This document shows, piece after piece, positions 8,444-17,564 of a DNA stretch of 64,000 nt (position 1 is the stretch's first letter; every line of letters starts with the position of its first letter). The notes under the pieces are model-generated. The model ran no database searches. It was not told the origin of the DNA and saw only the letters and a program-made list of their open reading frames with translations. This DNA is from Lewinellaceae bacterium (lineage in GTDB: Bacteria > Bacteroidota > Bacteroidia > Chitinophagales > Saprospiraceae). The stretch spans positions 1 to 64,000 of the forward strand of contig JACJYN010000004.1 in the NCBI GenBank assembly GCA_020636095.1, written 5' to 3'. A program made the position numbers and the translations under genes.

Positions 8444-10288
8444 TCAATTGTCATCCACTGCCGGCACTACTGGCGCTTGCCCCTCCGCATCCGTCCCCGG
8501 CGCCGGCAAAGCAGGCAACTGCGGCTGCACCTCCGCCGTCGGCTGGGGCGACTCCTCCTTGGGCTTGATGGCCGGGAACTTCAGGATGCTCTTCACCGGC
8601 CGCACCGAGGTGATAGAAGAACGCCGGTTCTCCAGATGCACATCCAGCGACAGGTTGTAAGACAACATATTCGAATTGTCGATACGCTCGAGGGGGAAAG
8701 ATTCCTGCGTTTCCAGGGTGAGGTAGAAGCGCTTTCGGGCGACATCCGGCTCGACATTGACGATGCGCACGGCAAGTTCTTTATCGCTGCGCCGCACCAG
8801 TAAGTTGCCGATGTAGGGTTGGACGTCGAAGTTGACGGGGTTATAGCGATCTTCGATATCGATGGCGAACCTCCACTGAAAGGCGAAATTCCAGCCGTCT
8901 TTTTTGCTGAGGTCAAAAGAACCTTCGCTGATATTGGCGATAGGGTGGGAGCTGGTCTGTATTTCTTCGTCTATATCAAAACTGAGATATACCCCATTGA
9001 CCGGTTCTTTACTTCGGATTTTGTACCGGGCGTTGAGTTTACTGGGGCGATTTTCCACCGCTCCCCGGAAGTTGCTGGCCAGCGGCCGCCCGCTGATGGT
9101 GAACCGGCAACCCGAAGCCCTGGATTCGCTATCGTAGAAAGACTGAGCCGAAAGCGATGGCGTGCCATCGTAGACGCCGGGTTGTACGTTTTCTATGGCC
9201 CAGAAATTATCGGTCATATTGTCCGGGATGCCTTCTACGATCAGGAAGTGTTTGTGTTCTACCCCTTCGATCATCAGGGGAAGGTCCTGGGCCTTTTGAA
9301 AGACCAGGCTGATGCCCTGAAGGTAGCGGCTCACTTCCCTGGGCGTCGGTAGGGCGGAAAAGAGCCGACTCTTCTGGTAAGGCCCCTCAAAATCGGTATA
9401 AATAATGGTTTCCCAATCATTGCCGAAGAAGGAGCCGCTGCCCCCTTTGCCCATTCCAAAGCTGGACTTCAGCCGGGCGGCGAGCGGAGCGTTGATGTTG
9501 AGCCCGCCCTCCGTTTCGATGTGGTAGTTCTCTTCGGCGGAAGTGATGTGCTTGATCATTACGCCCTCGAACTCGCGCAGGTAGTAGGCGTTGTTAATGA
9601 ATTCCGGGTTCTCCTGGTAATAGCGCCACAACTTCATCATGAATTCGGTCGTGCGGTAGTCATTGGCCTCCAGAATGAAGTGCAGTGGAGAAACAAAAGA
9701 ACCGGAAAGAGCGAGAACGGAGGATTCCCGCCGGCTATCGGTATCGAGCGCAGCCTGGAAAGAGGCGTAAGGCGGTTCGATACCCGCATCGAGGGCGGCC
9801 TTGAGGTAGCCGCTGCAGGTCTTGTGCAAGATATAGGAATCGAAGTTTTCATCCGGGTTGACTACAAATTGGTTTTCGATGCTGTTGAGCCGCATTACCC
9901 GGCTGGGCGAATAGGCCAGGTTATCGAAAGACTGTTGGATATCATCTGCGGTAAAAATGTAATACAGCAGGCCGCCGCCCCGGATATCCGCCGATTCCAC
10001 TTTGGTACGCAGGTCGCGCCGCCCCAGAAATTTACTGATATCCTGTGGGATGTAATCGCGCCGCCCATCAGGTATGACAAACCCGCAATACTCACAATGG
10101 CGCTGGAAGGTTTTTTGTAAAGTATATCCAAGCGACATTCTCGCATAGGAACGTTCCGGCGGCCATTCGGTTCGCCGGTATTCTTCCACTTTCCGTTGGT
10201 AACGGCCGATCTTCTGCGCGTGTGACGTATCGGGCAAAACGGCCATCAAAAAGGTTAGCAATAAAAAAGGCCATAAAGTCCTTTGCAT
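8444..10288 (-). CDS. Secreted protein of unknown function
   Basis: The 614-aa protein has a clear signal peptide (WPFLLLTFLMAVLPDTSHAQ). The mature part is mixed alpha/beta, with a CEYC pair near residue 60, a GKGGSGSFFGNDWETIIYTDFEGPY segment mid-protein that may form a nucleotide- or sugar-binding loop, and a proline-rich acidic tail (last ~40 residues). There is no T9SS domain and no transmembrane helix beyond the signal. I do not recognise a family. It is probably periplasmic or outer-membrane associated. It stands alone, between the TA pair and the divergently oriented glycosyltransferase. Confidence 0.75.
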   Translation of the reverse strand: MQRTLWPFLLLTFLMAVLPDTSHAQKIGRYQRKVEEYRRTEWPPERSYARMSLGYTLQKTFQRHCEYCGFVIPDGRRDYIPQDISKFLGRRDLRTKVESADIRGGGLLYYIFTADDIQQSFDNLAYSPSRVMRLNSIENQFVVNPDENFDSYILHKTCSGYLKAALDAGIEPPYASFQAALDTDSRRESSVLALSGSFVSPLHFILEANDYRTTEFMMKLWRYYQENPEFINNAYYLREFEGVMIKHITSAEENYHIETEGGLNINAPLAARLKSSFGMGKGGSGSFFGNDWETIIYTDFEGPYQKSRLFSALPTPREVSRYLQGISLVFQKAQDLPLMIEGVEHKHFLIVEGIPDNMTDNFWAIENVQPGVYDGTPSLSAQSFYDSESRASGCRFTISGRPLASNFRGAVENRPSKLNARYKIRSKEPVNGVYLSFDIDEEIQTSSHPIANISEGSFDLSKKDGWNFAFQWRFAIDIEDRYNPVNFDVQPYIGNLLVRRSDKELAVRIVNVEPDVARKRFYLTLETQESFPLERIDNSNMLSYNLSLDVHLENRRSSITSVRPVKSILKFPAIKPKEESPQPTAEVQPQLPALPAPGTDAEGQAPVVPAVDDN

Positions 10289-10518
10289 ATTAGAGCTTTG
10301 TTTAGGAAAAAAGAGTTTTGGGGTGAAATTACCCCAAACAACGCAGTGAGGGGGTTAAAGCTTGTGCGCATATATAATAATTTTTCATAAACCTGACAAG
10401 TTTTCAATACCGGCCGGGCCTGCTGGAGCACTTTTTGCGAAGGGGGGCAATCATTCTATGCAATTACTCGAAAATTGGCGCTTACTCTGCCTGTAGCTTT
10501 CTATCTTTGGCCAAAAAA

Positions 10519-11652
10519 TTGGAACGCATCGTTCTTCTTTCTCCGGCGCATCCCCTTCGGGGCGGGATCGCTTCCTCTACTGAACGCCTGGCAAAGGAGC
10601 TTCAGGAGCAGGGGTATGCCGTCCGGGTTTATTCTTTTTGTTTACAGTATCCTTCCCTGTTGTTTCCGGGCAAGACGCAGTACGCCGACGGCCCGCCGCC
10701 GGAAGGGTTGGAAATCTTACCGGTTGTGAATTCGGTCAACCCATTCAACTGGTGGAAAATCGGCCGCCGCCTGCGCCGGGAATCGCCGGATTTGATCATC
10801 GCCCGTTTCTGGCTTCCGTTCATGGGGCCGTCGATGGGTACGATTCTCCGGCTGGCTAAAGGCAACGGGCATACCAAAACTATGGCGATCACCGATAACG
10901 TCATCCCGCATGAACAGCGGCCGGGAGACCGGCTGCTAACCCGATATTTCATCAATGCCGTAGACGCTTTTATTGTAATGTCTCGTTCGGTAGGAGAGGA
11001 TATTCGTAGTTTTGCTCCCGAAAAACCGTTGAGCTATATTCCGCACCCTCTTTTTGATAACTACGGGGCCAAATGTACAAGAGAGGTATCTTTGCAGCAG
11101 CTCGGCCTGTCAGGCGCTTATTCCTACCTTTTGTTTTTTGGGTTTATCCGGGATTACAAAGGGCTGGATCTCCTGTTGCGGGCGATGGGCGATGAGCGTA
11201 TCAAAGCGCTTGGTTTGCGGCTCATCATCGCCGGAGAGTTTTACGGCAGTGATGAAGCGTACCTACAGATTATTCGGGAAGAAGGTATTGAGGATCGGGT
11301 GATCTTTCACTCTGATTATATTGCCAATGAAGAAGTACGGTATTATTTTGGCGCTGCCAGCCTGGTCGTTCAGCCGTACAAATCGGCCACTCAGAGCGGT
11401 ATCTCTCAGCTGGCTTACCATTTCGAGAAGCCTATGCTGGTGACGAATGTAGGCGGGCTTCCGGAAATCGTTGAACACGAGCGGGAAGGCTATGTTGTTG
11501 AAGTCAGCGTAGAGGCGATTGCCGACGCTCTTGCTGATTATTTCACCCAAAACCGGGAAGCAGAAATGGAGGAAGGGGTCAGGCGAGGAAAGCAGCGCTT
11601 TTCCTGGAGCAATATGGTGAAAGGCATAGAATCATTATATCTCAAAATATGA
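10519..11652 (+). CDS. Glycosyltransferase family 4 protein
   Basis: The product is ~377 aa. I chose the TTG at 10519 because the family starts at ERIVLLSPAHPLRGGIASST, and a TAnnTTTG-like box (TATCTTTG, 10502-10509) sits just upstream; the frame is open back to a TTG at 10435. The GT-B fold shows the N-terminal acceptor domain with the glycine-rich LRGGIASS loop. The C-terminal donor domain has FFGFIRDYKGLDLLLRAM, VVQPYKSATQSGISQLAYHFEKPMLVTNVGGLPEIV, the usual nucleotide-sugar site of GT4 enzymes. It overlaps the next gene by 4 bp and is followed by gmhA and gmhB, suggesting a cell-surface glycan or lipopolysaccharide role. Substrate unknown. Confidence 0.88.
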   Translation: MERIVLLSPAHPLRGGIASSTERLAKELQEQGYAVRVYSFCLQYPSLLFPGKTQYADGPPPEGLEILPVVNSVNPFNWWKIGRRLRRESPDLIIARFWLPFMGPSMGTILRLAKGNGHTKTMAITDNVIPHEQRPGDRLLTRYFINAVDAFIVMSRSVGEDIRSFAPEKPLSYIPHPLFDNYGAKCTREVSLQQLGLSGAYSYLLFFGFIRDYKGLDLLLRAMGDERIKALGLRLIIAGEFYGSDEAYLQIIREEGIEDRVIFHSDYIANEEVRYYFGAASLVVQPYKSATQSGISQLAYHFEKPMLVTNVGGLPEIVEHEREGYVVEVSVEAIADALADYFTQNREAEMEEGVRRGKQRFSWSNMVKGIESLYLKI

Positions 11653-12170
11653 GCAAAGGAATATTAGATCATGCAACCGACGAAGCCCAGGTTTCGATGA
11701 GCACCGTGGGGCGGGTGGTTATTATTGCCGGCATTTTGCTGGCGGCCATCAATTTCGGGATAGAGTACGGGCTGGATGCCTTGAATATGTCTGGTCGCTG
11801 GGCGCAGCAACTCAAGCTGGGGTTGTTTCTTTTTTTTATGTGGCTGGCGGTTAGCAGTGGCCTTCGGACCATCGATAAGCTTTTGCCCGGCATTGCAGTA
11901 GGCTGGTTACTCATTGCCGGTATGGGCATAGGGCTTTGGAGCCAGGCGGTTTTCTCCCTGGCGAAATGGGCGGTACCCCGGTTTACCGGAGAAGAACATT
12001 TACCGTTGCTTTTATTCCTCTGGCCCGGATTGTTGTCCAGCCTGGCCGTCAGCCTGTTGGTAGCCGTACTGACCACGATCACCCTGAGGGTGGAGAGCAA
12101 ATTGTGGTCCACCTTGCTGAGAATCCTGATCTTTGGCTTGCTGGCCCTGTTGATTTATTTGTGGATGTGA
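11649..12170 (+). CDS. Four-helix membrane protein, unknown function
   Basis: The 173-aa protein has about four hydrophobic helices (VVIIAGILLAAINFGIEYG, LKLGLFLFFMWLAVSS, LLPGIAVGWLLIAGMGIGLW, and two close C-terminal segments from LLLFLWPGLLSSLAVSLL). There are no charged catalytic motifs. Its ATG overlaps the glycosyltransferase stop (ATGA), so translation is coupled and a shared role in envelope glycan assembly is likely. No family recognised. Confidence 0.75.
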   Translation: MSKGILDHATDEAQVSMSTVGRVVIIAGILLAAINFGIEYGLDALNMSGRWAQQLKLGLFLFFMWLAVSSGLRTIDKLLPGIAVGWLLIAGMGIGLWSQAVFSLAKWAVPRFTGEEHLPLLLFLWPGLLSSLAVSLLVAVLTTITLRVESKLWSTLLRILIFGLLALLIYLWM

Positions 12171-12185
12171 GGGGATATTTAGAGG

Positions 12186-12211
12186 TTGGCTATTGGCTAT
12201 TGGCTATTGGC
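12186..12211. repeat. Heptamer tandem repeat
   Basis: Three and a half copies of the 7-bp unit TATTGGC lie between the membrane-protein gene and gmhA. It belongs to the short heptad repeats that recur in the gaps of this window. Confidence 0.6.
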
Positions 12212-12273
12212 GGTCAGCTATGGGCTGGAAATCAAGCGTATGGAGTAAGGAAGATGAAAAACAAGACTGTTTG

Positions 12274-12864
12274 ATGAATACCAGGATTAAGGAAGTGGTG
12301 CGCGAAAGCATTTCGGCCAAACAGGCCTTGCTGGCGGATGAGCAGCTCTTACAGGTTTTGGAGCAGGTCGTTCACGCCTGTGTCGAGGCTTTCGGCGCCG
12401 GCAAGAAGGTGCTATTCTGCGGTAACGGCGGCAGTGCCGCCGATGCCCAGCATCTGGCCGGGGAACTCTCGGGCCGCTTTTACATCGACCGGGAGCCGCT
12501 GTTTGCGGAAGCGATGCATGTCAATACCTCTTTCCTCACGGCGGTAGCCAATGATTATTCTTTTGAAGAGGCTTATGCCCGAATGGTGCGAGCTGCCGGC
12601 CGGCAAGGCGATATCCTTTTTGCATTATCGACCTCCGGCAATTCCCTGAACATTCTGAGCGCCATCGATTCTGCTCACCGCATGGGCATGAAAGTAGTGG
12701 GCATGACCGGCCGAAAGGGGGGGAAGCTACCGGAGCTGTGTGATTTTATCCTGCGGGCGCCATCCGACAATACCCCTCGCATTCAGGAGTGCCATATACT
12801 CATGGGGCATATTATCTGCGAACTGGTGGAGGCGGCTATTTTTGGTGAAAATAAACCAGGCTAA
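12274..12864 (+). CDS. gmhA: D-sedoheptulose-7-phosphate isomerase
   Basis: The 196-aa SIS-fold enzyme converts sedoheptulose-7-phosphate to D-glycero-D-manno-heptose-7-phosphate, the first step of ADP-heptose synthesis for lipopolysaccharide. Diagnostic motifs are FCGNGGSAADAQHLAGELSGRF (phosphosugar loop and catalytic Glu), TAVANDYSFEEAY and ALSTSGNSLNIL. ATG 12274 was chosen because an upstream in-frame start at 12193 would add ~27 residues encoded by the heptamer-repeat region. It precedes gmhB by 4 bp in a tight operon. The kinase step (HldE or HddA) and the nucleotidyltransferase are not in this window. Confidence 0.93.
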   Translation: MNTRIKEVVRESISAKQALLADEQLLQVLEQVVHACVEAFGAGKKVLFCGNGGSAADAQHLAGELSGRFYIDREPLFAEAMHVNTSFLTAVANDYSFEEAYARMVRAAGRQGDILFALSTSGNSLNILSAIDSAHRMGMKVVGMTGRKGGKLPELCDFILRAPSDNTPRIQECHILMGHIICELVEAAIFGENKPG

Positions 12865-12868
12865 CCAG

Positions 12869-13435
12869 ATGCTTGCCCTGGATAAATCCTGGACTCTGTT
12901 TCTCGACCGCGATGGGGTGATCAATCGCCGGCTTCCCGGCGGTTATGTATGCAAGTGGGAAGAATTTCATTGGCTGCCTGGTGTGCTGGAGGCAATAGCG
13001 GGCCTCACGCAAAATGCAGGCCGGGCTTTCGTCGTTACCAATCAGCAGGGGATCGGCAAAGGGCTGATGACGGAAAAAAACCTGGAACAGATTCATGCCC
13101 GGATGAGGAAGGAGATAACTGCGGCCGGCGGCCGGATAGATGCCGTATATTACTGCCCGGACCTGTCTTCGGCGGTTCCCAATTGCCGTAAACCGCAGCC
13201 GGCGATGGCCCTCCGGGCCCGGGACGAGTTTCCCGAAGTGGATTTTCAGCGGTCGGTAATGGTTGGAGATTCGCTTTCTGATATGCAGTTTGGGCAGGCC
13301 CTGGGCATGTTCAATGTACTGATCGCCACCAAGGCGGAAGAGATGGAATTCATCCGGAAAGCCCAGGATCGGGGCCTGAAGATAGACGCTCAGTTTGACA
13401 GTTTATACAATTTCTATGCCAGCGTGCTGTTGTAA
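12869..13435 (+). CDS. gmhB: D-glycero-D-manno-heptose-1,7-bisphosphate 7-phosphatase
   Basis: The 188-aa HAD-family phosphatase opens TLFLDRDGVINRR (nucleophile and acid/base Asp), then VVTNQQGIGKG (Ser/Thr motif II) and MVGDSLSDMQFG (Mg-binding acids). The histidinol-phosphatase-like zinc loop is reduced here to YYCPDLSSAVPNCRKPQP. It removes the 7-phosphate of heptose bisphosphate in the ADP-heptose pathway. It follows gmhA by 4 bp, which strongly supports the role. ATG 12869 was chosen over upstream in-frame starts that lie within gmhA. Confidence 0.88.
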   Translation: MLALDKSWTLFLDRDGVINRRLPGGYVCKWEEFHWLPGVLEAIAGLTQNAGRAFVVTNQQGIGKGLMTEKNLEQIHARMRKEITAAGGRIDAVYYCPDLSSAVPNCRKPQPAMALRARDEFPEVDFQRSVMVGDSLSDMQFGQALGMFNVLIATKAEEMEFIRKAQDRGLKIDAQFDSLYNFYASVLL

Positions 13436-13487
13436 ACCGAATAATGTCCTATATTTATTGTATATACGTTTCTAAATTCCAAAACCA

Positions 13488-14714
13488 ATGAAAGAGTACA
13501 CGCTCATTTTTGCTTGCTTTCTGTTGCTATCCATTACCGGCCGGGCACAATCCGGTGGAACGAACAACTGGTTGTCATTCGTCATCCAGGCGGAAGGCCG
13601 TCCCGGAGGTAACACTACTTCGTGGGAGAGGGTACAGCGACTGGAGGTAAGTAAACTTGTAGGCCTGGCTGCCGGACAGGGTAATACCGCGGGGCTCATA
13701 CGTTTCAACCCCCAGGATAAAGAGGTGCGGTTCACCTTTTCCAATTTCACCATCAATGGCGCCTGGTTCTCGCCCAGTGAGATTTCCATAGAATACCAGG
13801 AGGACGGCAGGAATATAGGCCCTGTAAAAGCCCTGCCGGGCGCAGGCAACAGTGATTATTTCCAGATGACCCTGCGATTCAGAGAAAAGACCGACCGCTC
13901 TCTGCTTTCCGTACGGCTGGTCGGCCGCGTTTCCGGGCAGTTTGTAAAGGATACGATTAATACCCTGCTCATGTGGGGAAGCGGCGAAACCGCACCTTCT
14001 AATATTCAGGTCTCTTATCTGGATAATAATAATAATGCCCTGGCGGCTAAGTCTCCTTATGCAGGCGCAGCGCCGGCATCTTATGGCGCCACTCAAGGCA
14101 GAATTGAAACAACAGCCCGGGCCTATGCCATTCAACTGGGGGCCTATACCATCCTTCCCGACAGCCGGCAATTCTCGGCGGCGGCGCCTTTCGGACAGGT
14201 CTATTCCCGAAGGATCGGCAGCCTGGACTACGTAAGGGTCGGCCCCTACAACGATGCTGCGCAGGCGCAACAATACCTTCAGCTTATCCGGAGTTCTTTC
14301 CCGGAAGCTTACATCGTGATGGAAGAGCCTGCGGCGCCACCATCAGCCGCCCCGGCGGTGTCACCGTATGGACAACCTTCGCAGTACGGCGCGGTGGACA
14401 GCCCCCGTCTGCCGGCCACAAGTAACCTGGCTGTTAAAGGAGCGGCGGCGGCTTCTTCTTCTTATATTCTGCCGGCCAGCATTACAGGATATGCGCTTCA
14501 GCTGGCCTCCTACAGTAAAGAAGAGAATGCGGTTGAAGTTGTGGGCCGCCTCAAGCAAAAAGGGCTCTCCGGCCTTTACGTCTGGAAAAAAGATGGAAAC
14601 AACAGGGTCGTCATTGCTCCCTTTCCCAACAAACGAGACGCTTCCAACTATCTGGCAACGCTCAAAAGCCAGTATGCTCAGGAAGGAATTGTCGTTTATA
14701 TTGATAGCCAATAA
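13488..14714 (+). CDS. Secreted protein with two SPOR domains
   Basis: The 408-aa protein has a signal peptide (MKEYTLIFACFLLLSITGRAQ). Residues ~25-185 form a beta-rich domain with no recognised family. Two SPOR (peptidoglycan-binding) domains follow, about residues 210-280 (YAIQLGAYTILP...YVRVGPYNDAAQAQQYL) and 340-405 (YALQLASYSKEENAVEVV...VVIAPFPNKRDASNYL), linked by an Ala/Pro-rich spacer. SPOR domains bind glycan strands lacking stem peptides, so a periplasmic cell-wall or division role is plausible. Confidence 0.85.
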   Translation: MKEYTLIFACFLLLSITGRAQSGGTNNWLSFVIQAEGRPGGNTTSWERVQRLEVSKLVGLAAGQGNTAGLIRFNPQDKEVRFTFSNFTINGAWFSPSEISIEYQEDGRNIGPVKALPGAGNSDYFQMTLRFREKTDRSLLSVRLVGRVSGQFVKDTINTLLMWGSGETAPSNIQVSYLDNNNNALAAKSPYAGAAPASYGATQGRIETTARAYAIQLGAYTILPDSRQFSAAAPFGQVYSRRIGSLDYVRVGPYNDAAQAQQYLQLIRSSFPEAYIVMEEPAAPPSAAPAVSPYGQPSQYGAVDSPRLPATSNLAVKGAAAASSSYILPASITGYALQLASYSKEENAVEVVGRLKQKGLSGLYVWKKDGNNRVVIAPFPNKRDASNYLATLKSQYAQEGIVVYIDSQ

Positions 14715-14791
14715 ATAAGCTCTAAGCCGGGGAACTGCACTTCTCCCGGACCGCCTTTGCGGATGGATTTTTGCCGGTGTTAACCCATAAC

Positions 14792-14956
14792 CTACCTCAC
14801 CGGTAGGGCTGCCTTCATCATATCTCCATACTCCTGAAGGAATGCCACGATTTTGGGCATTTGAAAAATACAAAGAACGAGAATGCCGATCATTAGGGCA
14901 TAGGCAGCTAACGTTTGTACCTGAAGTACATTTTCTTCAGCGGTTTTCTTTTTCAT
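14792..14956 (-). CDS. 54-aa single-helix membrane protein
   Basis: ATG at 14956 opens MKKKTAEENVLQ, then one hydrophobic helix (AAYALMIGILVLCIF), then a short amphipathic tail ending PVR before TAG at 14792-14794. The start is well formed and the charge pattern follows the positive-inside rule. It converges with the SPOR gene. I recognise no family. The clean membrane-protein pattern in an otherwise empty gap makes it more likely real than chance. Confidence 0.55.
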   Translation of the reverse strand: MKKKTAEENVLQVQTLAAYALMIGILVLCIFQMPKIVAFLQEYGDMMKAALPVR

Positions 14957-15135
14957 ACTGTCCAGATTTATCAGCTTTAATTTACTTAAAATTCTGATAA
15001 AATAAAATTATTCCTTATTTAATGTTGAAATGTTGGCGAAGTGGGGTTTTTTGTAATTTATTTCCGTTCAGTTTGAAATCATATATTGTTCGAACAAACC
15101 CGGTGGCTATCCTTGTTTAATTAAAGGATTTTAGT

Positions 15136-15338
15136 ACTAAGTACACTGTAAACTAAGTAGCGTCCGGTTTTGGCACTGCCTTTTCACGGAATACTGCGTT
15201 GCTCGATCGATCAGGTAGCTACGGCTACCCTCACTCCTCGTGCCCCTGCCTGCTCGCCAGCTCGCTGGCAGGCAGGTTGCCTTCCGCCAAAATGCCCATC
15301 CCAAAACACGAAAGAACTTAATTTACAGTGTACTAAGT
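15136..15338. mobile_element. About 190-bp miniature inverted-repeat element
   Basis: AGTACACTGTAAACTAAGT (15140-15158) and ACTTAATTTACAGTGTACT (15316-15334) are inverted with 18 of 19 matches. ACTAAGT occurs at both outer borders (15136-15142 and 15332-15338) and may be a 7-bp target duplication. The interior is GC-rich with hairpins (GGTAGCTACGGCTACC; CCTGCCTGC...GCAGGCAGG) and encodes nothing convincing. It ends 50 bp before the trehalose gene, so it may influence that promoter. Confidence 0.7.
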
Positions 15339-15387
15339 GTCATTTTTATTATCTTTTTGCCCTACAAAATTCTATCCTCAATCAACT

Positions 15388-17556
15388 ATGTCGAGACTAG
15401 TTATTATCTCAAACCGGCTTCCGGTAACCATTAAGAAGAAAAAAGGAGACCTTATTTATCATCCCAGCGCCGGCGGTTTAGCCACCGGTTTAAATTCTCT
15501 GGATGAATCCTGGGAGAAGATATGGATCGGTTGGCCCGGCCAGGAGATAAAGGAAGCCTGGGAAAGGGAGTCGGTTCGACGGGACCTGGCAAAAGACGGC
15601 CTTTTTCCTGTTTTTCTAACCCAGGAGGATATTTCTTTATACTATGAGGGCTTCAGCAATAAGGCGATCTGGCCCCATTTTCATTATTTCACTCAGTATA
15701 CCACCTATCGGGATAAATACTGGGCTGCCTACAAAGCGGTCAACCGCACGTTTGCAGAGGCGGTGATCCCCCTCATCCGGGAAGATGACCTGGTATGGGT
15801 TCACGATTACCAGCTGATGTTGCTGCCGGCGATGATCCGGGAGGCCTTCCCGAACCTCTCCATTGGTTTCTTCCTGCATATTCCCTTTCCATCCTACGAA
15901 GTATTCCGTATCCTTCCGTGGCGAAAAGAGATTTTGGATGGCGTGCTTGGCGCCGACCAGATCGGCTTTCATACCTTCGGATACATGCGTCATTTTTTGA
16001 GCGCAGTGTACCGAATCTGCGGTTATGAACACCATTTCGGTAAACTGACGGTGGGTAACCGCCTGGTCAATGCGGATGTCTTTCCCATGGGCATCGATTA
16101 CGATAAATATGCCCATCCTGAAGTGGAACCCCAAGAAGGTAACGGCCCCCTGAAGATCAGGGAGCTGGCCAAAAAACAGAAACTGATAATCTCGATCGAC
16201 CGCCTGGATTACAGCAAGGGTATCCCTCAGCGGATTAAGGCTTTTGCCCGTTTCCTGAGTGAAAACCCTCAGTATCAGGGCAAAGTCACTTTGGTCATGA
16301 TCGTCGTGCCTTCGCGGGCCAATGTAGCTCAGTACAAAAGCCTCAAAGAAGAGATTGATACGCTGGTCGGTAAGATCAACGGCAGTTATTCTTCTTTTGA
16401 TTGGGCGCCCATCCATTATTTCTACCGAAGCCTTGATTTTTCCGAGCTCACCACCCTTTATCAGGAAGCGGATATTGCACTGATCACTCCGCTGCGCGAT
16501 GGTATGAACCTGGTGGCAAAGGAATATGTGGCCAGTAAAGAAAAAAGCAAGAAGGGCGTACTGATCCTAAGTGAAATGGCCGGTGCTTCCAATGAATTAA
16601 TGGAAGCGCTCATCGTTAACCCCCAAGACCGGAAAGACATTACCGACGCCCTTTTGCGGGCGCTGGAAATGCCAGAGGAGGACCAGCAAAGGCGCCTTAT
16701 GCAGATGCAGGAAAGGATCAAAAAGAACGACGTCCGGCACTGGGCGGCTACTTTTATCAACGAACAAAAAAAACTCATGGAATCACAAAAGGCGAAAATT
16801 GCCCAACGACTAAGCAACGAAGACAAAAAGGGCCTGATCGATGCCTATCACGCAGCGAAGAGCCGCCTGCTCATTCTCGATTACGATGGAACATTGATGG
16901 CTTTCGATAAGGATCCGCAGGCGGTTGTCCCGGATGAGCAATTGATGGGTATTTTAAAGAAATTGCGGGATCAGGAAGGGAATAAACTGGTTGTCAGTAG
17001 TGGCAGAGACCGCGGCACCCTCCAGAAATGGCTGGGGCCTCTGAAGGTCGATATGGCGGCAGAACATGGCGTTTGGATCAAACGCAACGGAGAATGGGTA
17101 AATAACACCGGCCTGTCCGTAAGTTGGAAAGAGAAGATACGTCAAGTCCTGGAAAATATGGTGGAACGCACTCCGGGTTCTTTCATAGAAGAGAAAGACT
17201 TTTCCATCGCCTGGCATTACCGTGCTATTGATAAAGACCTGGGGGAAAAACGCGTCCGCGAATTTCGGGATGTACTCCTTTACCTTACTGCTAATGACGA
17301 CCTGCAGGTGCTCGAAGGCAATAAGGTGGTTGAAATAAAAAATGCAGGCGTCAATAAGGGCAAAGCCGCTCTGAACTGGGTTGGAGAACAAAAATGGGAT
17401 TTTATCATGGCTATTGGCGATGACCATACCGACGAAGATACCTTTAAAGCTCTGCCTGAAACAGCACATACCATAAAGGTAGGGCTCGATACATCAGCCG
17501 CTCGCTATAACATGCTTTCCGTTCAGGAGGTACGCGCTTTTCTAAGCAACTTATAA
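15388..17556 (+). CDS. Bifunctional trehalose-6-phosphate synthase/phosphatase
   Basis: The 722-aa fusion protein makes trehalose from UDP-glucose and glucose-6-phosphate. Residues 1-~470 are an OtsA/GT20 domain: VIISNRLPV, SAGGLATGL, WVHDYQLMLLPAMIR, GFFLHIPFPSYEVFRILPWR, RLDYSKGIPQRIKAF and TPLRDGMNLVAKEYVA. Residues ~500-722 are an OtsB HAD phosphatase: LLILDYDGTL, VVSSGRDRGTLQKW and GDDHTDEDTFKALP. Both active sites look complete. The start at 15388 was chosen because the OtsA fold begins at once with SRLVIISNR. Trehalose usually serves osmotic and desiccation protection. The CBS gene that follows converges on it. Confidence 0.95.
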   Translation: MSRLVIISNRLPVTIKKKKGDLIYHPSAGGLATGLNSLDESWEKIWIGWPGQEIKEAWERESVRRDLAKDGLFPVFLTQEDISLYYEGFSNKAIWPHFHYFTQYTTYRDKYWAAYKAVNRTFAEAVIPLIREDDLVWVHDYQLMLLPAMIREAFPNLSIGFFLHIPFPSYEVFRILPWRKEILDGVLGADQIGFHTFGYMRHFLSAVYRICGYEHHFGKLTVGNRLVNADVFPMGIDYDKYAHPEVEPQEGNGPLKIRELAKKQKLIISIDRLDYSKGIPQRIKAFARFLSENPQYQGKVTLVMIVVPSRANVAQYKSLKEEIDTLVGKINGSYSSFDWAPIHYFYRSLDFSELTTLYQEADIALITPLRDGMNLVAKEYVASKEKSKKGVLILSEMAGASNELMEALIVNPQDRKDITDALLRALEMPEEDQQRRLMQMQERIKKNDVRHWAATFINEQKKLMESQKAKIAQRLSNEDKKGLIDAYHAAKSRLLILDYDGTLMAFDKDPQAVVPDEQLMGILKKLRDQEGNKLVVSSGRDRGTLQKWLGPLKVDMAAEHGVWIKRNGEWVNNTGLSVSWKEKIRQVLENMVERTPGSFIEEKDFSIAWHYRAIDKDLGEKRVREFRDVLLYLTANDDLQVLEGNKVVEIKNAGVNKGKAALNWVGEQKWDFIMAIGDDHTDEDTFKALPETAHTIKVGLDTSAARYNMLSVQEVRAFLSNL

Positions 17557-17564
17557 GCTGCTCG

